DNA of 64,000 nt from Eurosta solidaginis (Eukaryota > Arthropoda > Insecta > Diptera > Tephritidae). Positions within the stretch are counted from its first letter, which is position 1. Each line of letters opens with the position of its first letter. This document shows positions 44,624 through 54,110 of this stretch, one piece after another. Under the pieces are notes generated by a model, which saw only the letters and a list, made by a program, of their open reading frames with translations, had not been told where the DNA came from and ran no database searches. A program made the position numbers and the translations under genes. The DNA lies in the NCBI RefSeq assembly GCF_040869045.1, contig NC_090321.1, positions 90,378,603 through 90,442,602 of the forward strand, written 5' to 3'.

Positions 44624-45241
44624 TGTAACGAATTTACTGCAAATCCTCTTATTTGCCCTTTTGCTAAGTTCGTATCACTAAACTGTTGAATAAATCACTC
44701 CAATATTGAATAATGGAAAAATGGCCTTTTTATTAAAGTACTTCACAATAACACTTATACTTTGCAACTAGCTGGCTTAATAGCCAAACTGATAGCTTAA
44801 ATGAAACTGACTTTCAAAATAATCTGCTATGGCTCGCTAGATAGCGTCTTAATCGAAAATGCTTGATAGCTCAAATCAAACTGAATTCCAATGTCTCTAC
44901 ATTTGCTGCCTTTTATACTCTCTGATTTCAACGTTCGCATCTTCTATGCGCTTCCAGAATATACTAGTTGCCATCAGCTCTCAAACTTCTCAGCTGTAAC
45001 TACAATTGCACGATTTTATAGCTTCTCTTATTGCATACTTTCAGGAGTATCTGAGATATATGCATGTGTTTGTGCATTGACTCTCCGCTGCTCGTATACG
45101 TACATGGTACATATGTGTAGACGCAGTTATTGTTTCGTTTACGTAGATACATAATGATTGATCTATGGATGTGCATAATATCACTGTTCAGCATCGGCTT
45201 AGAGATAGCAACACCCCTTAGTTTTGCTAATATTCGTAACA
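44624..45241 (-). repeat. 5' LTR of A2
   Basis: 618 bp, TGTTACGAATATTAGC to TTCGTTACA on the minus strand. TTAT at 45242-45245 is its target duplication. Confidence 0.93.
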
Positions 45242-45245
45242 TTAT

Positions 45246-45902
45246 TAATAACCGAATATAAAATGCATTTGTAACAAAATTTAAATAAATGGTCGGGCAG
45301 AGTGCTAACAAATTATCTACATATAACCATTGATTGAAAAGACCTATTTTATTTGAAGCAGAGCATGATTATAATGCACCACGGAAGAAAGAGTTTTATT
45401 TTGTAAAAAAACTATTCGATTTATATTTTAGTATCAAAGAAGTAAAAATTTAGCATTTACTTAAATGTTAAAGGGCCCTACGCAGCTCTCAAGTAAACGC
45501 ATAAGAAATATTTAGATTTATTTCTTTTAAATAGAAATGAGAACAACCAATATATTTAAAATGATTGATGACGCATGGTGAACGCACAATACACATAGAA
45601 TATTGAATTTCAGTTGATTTTTCATGTATGACAGATTGTTTTTTTAAAGATTTTCAAGTTAGGATTTTTGTGGCCAAATGTGAGTAAAATAAAACAATGT
45701 ATCAAAAAAGAATATTAAGATATGTTTTTCATATGTAGAACATATGAAATGTATGTGTTTAACTCGAAATTGTAAAATTCTTTTGGACTGAAAAACTTAA
45801 CAAAAGTTGAAGCTGTGCTAGTGGCCCCACTTTATAGTTTTTTCAATACGAAAAAATAAAACTTCAAATAAAACTCATGATGAAATGAATATTCTGGGAG
45901 CC
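45246..45902. other. No gene recognised; right flank of A2
   Basis: AT-rich DNA with nothing recognisable. Confidence 0.5.
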
Positions 45903-45913
45903 AATTCACGTTC

Positions 45914-46107
45914 TTTCTATCGGAACCCGCCTATGGAAGCAGAGGTAGAGGGCGGCCCCCACTCCGCTGGAAGGACCAGGTGGAAAACGAATTAAACTCC
46001 CTTGGTGTTACCAATTGGCGCCGGTTGGCAGAGAGAAGAGGGACTGGTGCGCCTTGTTGGACGGTCATAACCGTTTAAACGGTTAAGCGCCAATTAAGTA
46101 AGTAAGT
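45914..46107 (+). mobile_element. 5'-truncated non-LTR retrotransposon with (TAAG)n tail and 11-bp TSD
   Basis: This 194-bp insert is flanked by AATTCACGTTC at 45903-45913 and 46108-46118. It encodes an ORF2 C-terminus (GRGRPPLRWKDQVENELNSL, NWRRLAERRGTG) that ends at TAA, followed by a short 3' end and TAAGTAAGTAAG. The 'GRPP-RW' block matches the relic at 9570-10440. Insertion was by target-primed reverse transcription. The frame is open up to its natural stop, so it is young or lightly damaged. Confidence 0.87.
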
Positions 46108-46114
46108 AATTCAC

Positions 46115-46220
46115 GTTCATGATTCAATCAACAGGGGTTTGCTCGGCTGACAAATTTTTTGACAATTGCAGTCATTGTGCTTCCAAATCGAATTGACGTC
46201 CGTTAACTGTGTGGTTTCTT
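46115..46220 (-). repeat. Dispersed repeat D, copy 2 (inverted)
   Basis: Reverse complement of 24460-24575; for example GGTTTGCTCGGCTGACAAAT pairs with the complement at 24545. The non-LTR insertion at 45914 landed at its edge. Confidence 0.6.
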
Positions 46221-46809
46221 TGCGAGTTTTCGAAACATATTAATTTCTACTACTAAAGGAAGCAATCAGTTAACAAATACCCGATAAGTACTGAACTGCA
46301 TAATACCTTACAATTCTTTTAATTTTATCATGAATTTATTAACTATATCTATTAGTGTGACTGAGCATATGTAGGTAATTTTATCAAAAGTACGGACACC
46401 ACACACATTCGTATACCTATTAACATACGAAACCTAAACCAATTCAAAATTCATCGTTCAACGTCACAAACTGGACTAGTAAATCGATTCACGTAAAAAT
46501 GTCATTATTAAATAATGGAGATGCCATAACGAAATGTACTCATTCAGCATGCTAATTTATTCATTCCGTATGTTCGGAACAATTCATCTCCATATTTGTA
46601 ATCGGTTTATATTTGGAATATTTTGTATATACTTCAGAAAAGAGCTTTCCGAAATTTCAGAATAAAAAGGTGAATACTCCCTGTGTAGCCAAGTCAAGGC
46701 CGGCATATAAAGTTCTAAGACAATAAGCCAATTTCTTTTTTTCATTGCGGCTGCTGCGTAGAGTATCACCCCATGTCGGCTGCCTGTTCAAAATCGTCGA
46801 ATCTCCAAA
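46221..46809. other. No gene recognised
   Basis: AT-rich DNA. A 61-codon minus-strand ORF near 46584 has no recognisable text. Confidence 0.5.
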
Positions 46810-47279
46810 ATATTTTTCAAAAATTTCCCATTTAATTTGTCATAAAAACGCCCTATATTAGAATTAGATTGAAGAACGCCTTATCGCAGAATAGGGAGTT
46901 TTTTAAAACAAATTTTGTATTTTTGAATAAAATTCTAACGTACGACATTCTTCCAACAAATTCTGAAAGAGTGACCAAACTAACATAACTACCAATTCAC
47001 GAAATATTAATTAGAAAATGAATTATTTCCCCAAAACCTGTTGGAATTTACAAATTTATTATCATTACTAATATACTACTAAAGGTACTTTTCTACTACA
47101 ATTTTTGCTGAAGGTGATTGAATTATTCCCCGTTTTCCTTAATTCGTAAAAGGAACCGGTCCAGATTTCTAAATTTGGGAGTGTCAAAGCTCTGTCATCG
47201 TTGGAGAACAAACCTCTAGTAATTGAATCATGCATACCGTTAACGTTTTCCTTATTCTGACAAGTTCGGCATGCATATT
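46810..47279 (-). repeat. Dispersed repeat C, copy 2 (inverted)
   Basis: Inverted relative of 23455-23760 with a further block (TATTCTGACAAGTTCGGCAT) that matches 24997-25020 inverted. It ends where an LTR-like sequence starts. Confidence 0.6.
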
Positions 47280-47540
47280 GTAACGAATTTTGGGAGTTCC
47301 TGATATTATGCACCTTCTGCTAACGTTCGAATCGCTGAACTGTCGAATAAATAACTCCAATATTCAGTATTGCAAAATGGTCTTTATTTAGACTACTTTG
47401 GGAGCAGTACAATGATACTTCAATATCACGTACTTCACAAAACCGTGTTTAAATCAAACTGATTCGTCATTCCTCAGCTTGAGCTGTTTTTTTTACTCTC
47501 TGTTGCCTTGTCTGCATATTTCTCCTAAGGTCTAGACCAG
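47280..47540 (-). repeat. Partial LTR related to family A
   Basis: TGTAACGAATTTTGGGAGTT and, further on, CTTCTGCTAACGTTCGAATC and GAATAAATAACTCCAATATT correspond to the same positions of the A2 LTR (25801-25910) at clearly lower identity. It is cut off at about 47540. Probably a degraded solo LTR of a sister family. Confidence 0.7.
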
Positions 47541-47752
47541 TGGTCCCCAAAATCAAAACTGTGGTTGTGTGAGTAAAACTAAAATAATCTTATTGGTAGT
47601 GGTTTAGTTGTTGATGACAAATCAATGAGGTAGAACGTATGCACGCATGCTTGTTAACACACAAAAAGTAATTCGTAAATATGCCATATAAATACTACGC
47701 TATTGCTTGAGTCTAAGGAAAAATTTAAACAAAATAAATTGTTAGCATTAAA

Positions 47753-48094
47753 GCAAGATCTTTCTGGCCGAAAGTGGATGGCAGGAGGTCTGCTGAAATA
47801 ATTGGGTTCACTAAGGCTCACCTATCAATGGTCATTGGGGTTTTGACAGGGCACTGTCCCATGGGTATCCATGCGGTACGTCTCAATATACTGGAAACTC
47901 CATCCTGCTGCAGCTGTATGGAGGATGATGAGGTGGAATCACCAAATCACTTTATGCTTGATTGTGCAGCTTTTGCCAGAATTAGGCGAAAGTACTTCGG
48001 TCGCGACTCACTTGGATCTCCCGAGGATATATCCAAAGTTGAGATCGGTATCATTCGGAGCTTTATCGTTGCTACCCAACGATTCTCTAAGTAG
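47753..48094 (+). CDS. Non-LTR ORF2 C-terminal fragment
   Basis: The 5'-truncated reading frame is open to its stop. The text has FTKAHLSMVIGVLTGHCPMG, then CCSCMEDDEVESPNHFMLDC, a C-x2-C...H...C zinc-knuckle-like end typical of the region after RNase H in Jockey/I-type ORF2. It closes with IGIIRSFIVATQRFSK. There is no start codon of its own, because reverse transcription stopped early. Confidence 0.82.
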   Translation, partial: ARSFWPKVDGRRSAEIIGFTKAHLSMVIGVLTGHCPMGIHAVRLNILETPSCCSCMEDDEVESPNHFMLDCAAFARIRRKYFGRDSLGSPEDISKVEIGIIRSFIVATQRFSK

Positions 48095-48209
48095 CTGGAT
48101 CTAGGTCACCGTTATTTTTGGTGTATGTGGTATCACAACGGACCTTCGTGTTGTCCAAGAGAGCTATCCTTATCAGGGCAGCTACCACCTAACCTATACT
48201 ATCCTATCC
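47753..48209 (+). mobile_element. 5'-truncated non-LTR retrotransposon with 10-bp TSD
   Basis: TAGCATTAAA flanks the insert at 47743-47752 and 48210-48219. It contains the end of ORF2 and a 3' end with the tail ACCTAACCTATACTATCCTA. The tail motif and the protein resemble the relic at 8375-8625. Confidence 0.85.
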
Positions 48210-48219
48210 TAGCATTAAA

Positions 48220-48524
48220 CCATGAAAACATTCTGCGCATGATCGTTTTTTTGCAAAATATCCGTTCGCAAATGCGCAAATAAACAATAACCTCAGCCGA
48301 CGTTGCTACTCTGCTTGTTCGACGACAACTAAAGGCGAAAGAGAATAATAATACGTGTGAAGTGGCGCCAATAATTAGTTCACTAAATGAGGACCGCTGA
48401 CATACACACATGTAGTCATAAGCTAAGTGCAGAAGTTGTACTCACACATACACACGCATATAGCTAAATCAGCAAGCAGGATATACAACAGTTCTAGAAG
48501 GTGAAACCGTCTAGACCAGCGGAG
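48220..48524. other. No gene recognised
   Basis: Unassigned sequence. GTCTAGACCAG near 48511 also occurs near 47531 before the non-LTR insertion, so the stretch between may be an older insertion, but its other end is not convincing. Confidence 0.4.
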
Positions 48525-48790
48525 TAGATTTTACTATACGTTTAGAAATATTATAATTATATTAGCCGCTAATTGAATTCTTTAGCCAAAAAGATTAACA
48601 TAACTTTGTGTTTCCCAAAAGAATATAGAAAAATGTTTGTAGAAAACAAATTTTTTGGGGAATTTTGTACGAAAAATTAACCAATCAAAATTTAATACTT
48701 TTGTAATACAAGTAAATACTGGAAAATAGAGCTACCGAAAATGTGAGGTTGTGCTGTTGACATCACCTTTATTATTACATCATGAATAAA
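48525..48790 (+). repeat. Dispersed repeat B, copy 3
   Basis: Matches 17880-18125 in the same orientation and 24660-24945 inverted. The hAT-type element follows 14 bp later. Confidence 0.65.
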
Positions 48791-48804
48791 ACTATAGTTG
48801 AGAC

Positions 48805-49393
48805 CAGGCATGCTTAACCAACGAAACGATATCATTTCGTTACGATAATTAACGTTAATAAACGAAACAAAGTCATTTCGTTTCGTTTAATAACGTTAAG
48901 AACGTCAAATTAACGAAATGATTTTGTTTCGTTTTCTGCCATATCAAAACGAAATCAAATCGTTTAAGTTGATTATTAATTTCAAACTATGCTGGTAAAG
49001 CTGATTGATGGCGGAGTCATTAAAGGTGAAAGCATTAGCCAAGCTGATTGCAACTTTTCTCATGAATTTTGACAGTACGAACATTTCTCAGAGTATTTTT
49101 GACATTACCACCAACGAATTACACAAACAAATTACACGGAGTTTGTGTGTATGTCCGCTCGCTGTTACCACCTTACGGCTTCAACATGGCTATAGCATTG
49201 CCAGCACAATTCAAACATAAAGTATCACGTTTTTGTTAACGTTTTTAACGTTAACGAAAGCTTTTCGTTTCGGTTAAAAACGAGATACAATTTATCTTGA
49301 TAATTTCCTTATCGATAATATTTCGAAGTGTTTCAACGGAAACGGTGGAAATTTGTTGATAAACGATTAGCTTAACGTTAAGGTGCATCCCTG
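48805..49393. mobile_element. Non-autonomous hAT element, 589 bp, exact 8-bp TSD
   Basis: GTTGAGAC at 48797-48804 and 49394-49401 is an exact 8-bp duplication. Termini are CAGGCATGCTTAAC and, inverted, CAGGGATGCACCTTAAC. CAGGG-type ends with 8-bp TSD define hAT. The subterminal zones are packed with AACGAAA/TTTCGTT and AACGTTAA motifs on both sides, likely transposase sites. No transposase is encoded. The 71-codon ORF at 49005 has no recognisable domain. Confidence 0.9.
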
Positions 49394-49463
49394 GTTGAGA
49401 CATTGCAGGTTAAAATATGAGATTTAATAATTCTTCACAGTTAAAGCTCTATGTGGACATATA

Positions 49464-49685
49464 TATAGGGTTATCTACTTTATTTACATATACTATTTAT
49501 ATACTATATTTTTGTAAATTATTTTTGAATTACTTTATTTTGAATATTATTTCAAAAAGAAAATTTTCTTGTCAGTTTTTATAAATTTTCAATGTGAATA
49601 TTAATATTTAAAAATTTAAATAAATATAAAATACAATTTTTTTAAAATAAATTAGTTGATGATTTAATACATTTGGCGATCCTGC
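49464..49685 (+). mobile_element. TATAGGG-type MITE, copy 1 (right end missing)
   Basis: It begins TATAGGGTTATCTACTTTAT and continues with the same internal text as 53861-54102 (TTGTAAATTATTTTTGAATT, GAATATTATTTCAAAAAGAA, AGTTGATGATTTAATACA). The right inverted repeat is absent, so it is truncated. Confidence 0.75.
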
Positions 49686-50050
49686 ATCTTATCTGGAATT
49701 CCCTATTAGACAATATGAACTACAGAAGAAAAATAAGAGAGGAATGTGCATACAAAAAAAATCATAGTTGTAAACATATTTTCAACGACAAATAATTGTT
49801 CCTCTTAACTAAGAACGCATACAAATTAGTGAAACAAATAAATACAAATCAACTTTTAAACAAATTTGAACAATGAACTAAATAAATGAAAATACAGCAA
49901 GATACATATCGAATATATGATCAGAGTTGTAAAAGCCCCATTAATACAACACTAAATTAAGATTCTTAAAATTGTATCATAATAGTGACAACAAAAATAA
50001 AACAACCAATAAAAACCTCTCGTTGATGCATATGCAATACCACCATCTAC
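49686..50050. other. No gene recognised
   Basis: AT-rich spacer. Confidence 0.5.
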
Positions 50051-50063
50051 CAACTGCAAAACG

Positions 50064-50383
50064 GGATTCAAGGGGTTGTGTAGCGCAATATATAGCTTCT
50101 CCAACCCAATTGTCAACCTCACCTTCGAGCGGCGAATCCCGTTTCACTAACAGACGAGGCTCTGGCGACCCCAAGCTCCTCATGGAACTTGGAGGTGGGG
50201 AGGGAGGGATGGCCTGAAGGTTTAATGTGGCCATATAAATCGTTCCCGAGATGGTCGGGCCAGCACCTTAATGGTGCTGTGTTACCGGAGCGTATCGGAT
50301 CTGTATCCGACAAAGGACCATCACATCGATAACACTCCCCAAAGCCTTCGGGGAGTAACTAATCGCTACAACAACAACAACAA
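50064..50383 (+). mobile_element. (CAA)n-tailed SINE-like element, copy S4 (5' truncated, 13-bp TSD)
   Basis: CCAACTGCAAAAC at 50051-50063 and 50384-50396 is a perfect duplication. The copy starts inside the element (GGGATTCAAGGGGTTGTG) and runs to (CAA)n with the same 3' hairpins as S1. 5' truncation plus TSD is the signature of target-primed reverse transcription. Confidence 0.9.
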
Positions 50384-50396
50384 CCAACTGCAAAAC

Positions 50397-50714
50397 CTCC
50401 CAACTGACAAAGTGGCAAAAATTAGATTTGGTAACCCTGCATTCCAGGCATCGAGTTTCATCTATAAAAATAAAAAATTTCGTATTCCAACAGAAAATTC
50501 CATTAAAAAACGGTAAATGCAAACCCGCATGTAAAGTGTGTAGTCAAATTTTATTTGCAAAACCAACCATCATTTAGCCCTGCTCAGCAAGTTGATCAAC
50601 CAAGTGTCAATACTACGGACGGAGAGTGGGCTAATTTCTTTGTGTTCTTTGCTTTTCAATTTCCTTCAAATTTTAACTTTTTGTGAATATAATATATGTA
50701 CATACATACCAGAA
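50397..50714. other. Upstream of the spliced pseudogene; nothing recognised
   Basis: AT-rich. I see no terminal repeat or clear promoter element for the gene that follows. Confidence 0.45.
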
Positions 50715-52979
50715 ATGGCTTCAAATGAAGGATCTGTTATAATTATGGAAAAGTTTTTGAAAGGTAACAAAAAAAGAAATAATATGCTTTATATACATAT
50801 ATAATATCAAAGTGTTTGCATGTATGTACATTAAAATATAAATTTAGATGCTTGGGCGACTCCACCAAGTTCTCCTGGAACTTCCTATTCAGAGTTGGAT
50901 TTGCCGCCGTACACGCATGGGATGCGCATCTCAATAGAGAATGATGAAGAATTTTTCAATTTTCCCAGTATGTTCAATTCTCCTGTTAAGAAAGGTATAA
51001 CCAAAACCAAAACTAGTTGCAAAGAGTCCAGAATATACATAAGAGGAACCTACGCAATTCAGAAGGTCGCGGGTAAGGAATTCACCGCGTGGTAAGAAAA
51101 TTCCTCCACCTCCATAAGAAATACACTATGCGGCGAATTCTTTACCCGCGAGGTGCTGAATTGCATTAGATCCTCTTATATTCTAGCCTCTTTGCTATTT
51201 GGTTACATGTAAAGAAATGTTGTATGTGTTTTTTCCAGCTACGGCAAGAGCGAAGAGCGACACAGATAACAATACGGCGGAATCAAAAAAACACAGCAAC
51301 GATTCTATCAAAGGTGACTGTGATATTCATACTTCCCCCAGCAATGAAGACCTTCCAGAAATATAAATTTTGGAAGAAAACAAAAATAAATGACGAAAAC
51401 GGAACACAGACAATTGGAAAAGAGAGATCAACAAAAAGAAAAGAATGCTTGGAGAAGAGTACATAGGGTTTCGCAAAACACAAAACAAAATAGTCCAATA
51501 TGTGCCACGAATGAAGAGAGTGCTTAATAAGTCAACTTTTGCTAAAGCTTGCAAAAAGAGTAAAACATTTGATTGTAAAAAGTTTAGTGAGCAGCAAAGG
51601 GAACACATTTTTGCAAACTTTTGGAAAAACATTAATTGGCGACAAAAACAAAAATATGTTTGCTCGCTGGTTCACGTTCAAAATACAAAAGCAACTAAGC
51701 GCAGCAAATTAAATAAATCAAATTCTTTAGCGTATTTTCTCAAATAGGGTGCCGAAAGCCGAAGGGTTTGCAAAAATATGTTTTTATCGAACTTAGGACT
51801 AAAGGCATGGACTGTACGTTCGTGGCTCACTAATACACAGGTTTCGTGCAGCTCTAAAAAGAAACGCAATTCCAAGAAAAATTTCAAAAAAAACGTGTAA
51901 AAAATTTTTTGGCATCTTTGCCAAAGCTCCCGTCACATTACCTACTGCACGTCAACATCAGGCAAATTCTATTTAGAGCCAGTCATTGAAACAAAATCAC
52001 AGTTGTACTCTCTTTATAAGAATAACACTCTCGAACTTTCTCTACCCGTAGTCTCAAGATGTTATTTTGATAATATCTTCTCCGAAGAAAATATATCTCT
52101 TTTTAAACCTAAAAAAGATGAGTGCGATACTTGCATTGCTTTTAAGACCGGAAATATATCCGAAGTGGAATATAAAAAAAGAATGATACCATTCTTGCCA
52201 ATTCTGGAGAAATTCATTTAATTACCGTTGACCTACAGGCTGTTAAACTATGCCCAAAATTAAGCGCCAGCGCTGCTTATTATAAAACTAACTAACTAAC
52301 TAATAACTTCACAGCTTACAACTTAGTTACTAAAGAAGTTGTTTGCTATTGGTTTGATGAAACCGCAGCCGACTTAAAGTCTTCAACGTTTGCCAACTTT
52401 TATGTGGACTATATATCATCAATACTTCGTAAAGATGTAAAACCTGTGGTGATTTATTCCGATGGTTGCACATATCAGAATCGAATTTCTGTTGTCGACA
52501 ATGCACTCCTTAAACTTGCCATTGAATACATTGTTGACATAACTCAAAAATTTTTAGTAGAGGGGCATACACAGATTGAGGTAGATTCGGTTCACTCTGT
52601 AATTGAGCGAAAATTAAAGAATCGGAAAATATATTTACCTAGCCAATGTATTTCGGCAACACAGAAATCCAGACGCAATCCGTTTCCATATATCGCACGA
52701 GAGTTGGACTACACATTTTGTAAAGACTATGATAATAAAGAATATCAATTATATGAATCCATACGCCCAGGTCGCAAAAAAGGGGATAAAGTCGTTTTCG
52801 ATTTACGTGTCTTGAAATACTCTTCCGATGCATCAATCAATTATAAGTTGTCTTTCGAAAGCACTTTTCTAGAGCTTCCACACCGACCTAAACGTAAATG
52901 GAATAAAAACAACCCTCACGCTCTTTATTTGTCTCGTATACCAATACAAAAATCTAAATACAGCACTTACAAGAATTGA
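50715..52979 (+). pseudogene. Decayed multi-exon gene with DUF7869-like region
   Basis: Exon 1 is 50715-50763 (MASNEGSVIIMEKFLK), exon 2 is 50848-50994 (DAWATPPSSPGTSYSELDLP and on), and exon 3 starts at 51239. Both introns are GT-AG and phase 1, so the frame passes through. Exon 3 stays in that frame to 52221, with the family-like blocks RKRNTDNWKREINKKKR, RVCKNMFLSNLGLKAWTVRSW and PKKDECDTCIAFKTGN. It is cut by stops at 51364, 51391, 51745 and 51898. A slip in an A-run near 52180 changes frame. Then come LSASAAYYKT, CYWFDETAAD, VVIYSDGCTYQN and FLVEGHTQIEVDSVHSVIER. This order recalls insect DUF7869 proteins (from memory). It may be a multicopy or transposon-derived gene. Confidence 0.7.
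51015..51203. mobile_element. Foldback/MITE-like hairpin in intron 2
   Basis: Arms at about 51018-51090 and 51124-51200 pair. GTCGCGGGTAAGGAATTCACC is the near inverse of GGCGAATTCTTTACCCGCGA, and CCAGAATATACATAAGAGGA is the near inverse of CCTCTTATATTCT. The arms are about 70 bp with a 35-bp loop. It lies wholly within the intron, so splicing could tolerate it. No TSD was seen. Confidence 0.65.
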
Positions 52980-53075
52980 AACATGTAATTCCTTCAGCTT
53001 GTCACTACTTTTATGACAATTCACCTTACAAACAATAGATACTAAGATTTATGTCTCTAAAATTAATTATAAAAA

Positions 53076-53570
53076 TTTTTGTTGTTATATCGGCCTACTG
53101 ATTTTAAGATCGCGGGTTCGAATCGAGCTCAAGGCCTAACAATAATTTTTTATCATTATTATTATGATAAAATTTTTCTTAATTGGCAGCATTGTCATCA
53201 AACAAGTCCAATTTTAACATCCATTCTGCAACAGATGTCGCAGTGTTGTGAATATCAATTGGCACGAACCAGAATAGAAGTAGGATTAATGAAGACAAAC
53301 AAAACACCGCTGTGATGGCTGAATGGTTATAGCAGCGGTGCCTAAACGTTGCCGATGAAGGAATTTAGCAGTTCCCGAAATGGATCTATACAACGAGCTT
53401 TGCCAGTTGTCTAAATTTTTTCTTTCTTCTATTCTAATTTAAAAATTTTTTCAATTAAGAAAAAATTTATCATAATAATAATAATAAAAAATTATTGTTA
53501 GGCCTTGAGCTCGATTCGAACCCGCGATCTTAAAATCAGTAGGCCGATATAACAACAAAAATTGTTAATA
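53076..53570. repeat. Head-to-head inverted tRNA-like SINE copies
   Basis: The text TCGGCCTACTGATTTTAAGA then GCGGGTTCGAATCGAGCTC (B-box-like GGGTTCGAATC) at 53088-53135 is repeated inverted at 53498-53550. Between the arms, TGATGGCTGAATGGTTATAG at 53309 resembles a tRNA-Ser/Leu A-box region. An outer direct repeat, CATCAAACAAGTCCAATTTT and on, occurs at 53195-53245 and 53629-53670. A second inverted pair of the same family is at 61250-61470. Confidence 0.65.
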
Positions 53571-53860
53571 CATCCCAGAGCACGGGGAAAAAAGTGTCAA
53601 TAAAATATGACGCTATGGCAGCACTGCCATCAAACAAGTCCAATTTTAACATCCATTCTGCAACAGATGTACTTACATCAATACCAACATAAATTTTGAA
53701 CGCAATTAACACAAAAATACATTTCCAAATTTTATAGAATATATACAACAAAAGTCTAACTTCTTTTTAATTACAACAAAAACTTATAATAATCAATATA
53801 CAATATAAATTAACATTAAAATTAAAAACAACTATTTATTCGTTTCACTGGAGGGGGCGT
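53571..53860. other. Spacer between SINE pair and MITE
   Basis: It contains the outer direct repeat copy at 53629-53670, then AT-rich DNA. No gene. Confidence 0.5.
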
Positions 53861-54102
53861 TATAGGGTTATCTATTTTTGTAAATTATTTTTGAATTACT
53901 TTATTTTGAATATTATTTCAAAAAGAAAATTTTCTTCTCAGTGTTTATAAATTTTCAATGTGAATATTAATATTTAAAAATGTAAATATAAAATAATAAA
54001 AAAAAAAATAAATTAGTTGATGATTTAATACAATCAATATAAAGTAATTCAAAAATAATTTACAAAAATATAGTATATTTAAATAAAGTAGATAACCCTA
54101 TA
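53861..54102. mobile_element. TATAGGG-type MITE, copy 2 (both ends present)
   Basis: It is bounded by TATAGGGTTATCTA and TAGATAACCCTATA. The right arm extends the inverted repeat (CTTTATTTAAATATACTATAT), while the left arm has lost about 21 bp. The outermost TA is probably the target duplication, which would fit Tc1/mariner-type MITEs. Length is 242 bp, with no ORF. Confidence 0.8.
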
Positions 54103-54110
54103 ATATACAG

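Larger units (their letters stand above)
25801..45241 (-). mobile_element. Family A LTR retrotransposon copy A2, split by a nested 13.76-kb element
   Basis: Minus-strand element with both LTRs (44624-45241 is its 5' LTR, 25801-26421 its 3' LTR). TTAT flanks it at 25797-25800 and 45242-45245. Removing the nested element (26932-40689) and one copy of its GGAT duplication leaves about 5.7 kb, a normal size. Gag, protease, RT/RNase H and integrase regions are recognisable, all with lesions. Confidence 0.93.

Noticed and set aside
47531..48521. hAT element starting CAGTGGTCCCC with GTCTAGAC duplications
   Set aside because: The left end and 8-bp repeat look right, but the right end reads GTGAAACC instead of an inverted CCACTG, so the element cannot be supported.
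48805..49393. 71-codon ORF at 49005-49220 as a transposase
   Set aside because: Too short, with no hAT motif. The element is non-autonomous.
53302..53370. Functional tRNA-Leu/Ser gene
   Set aside because: An A-box-like start is present, but no complete cloverleaf or matching acceptor stem could be formed. It belongs to the inverted SINE pair.
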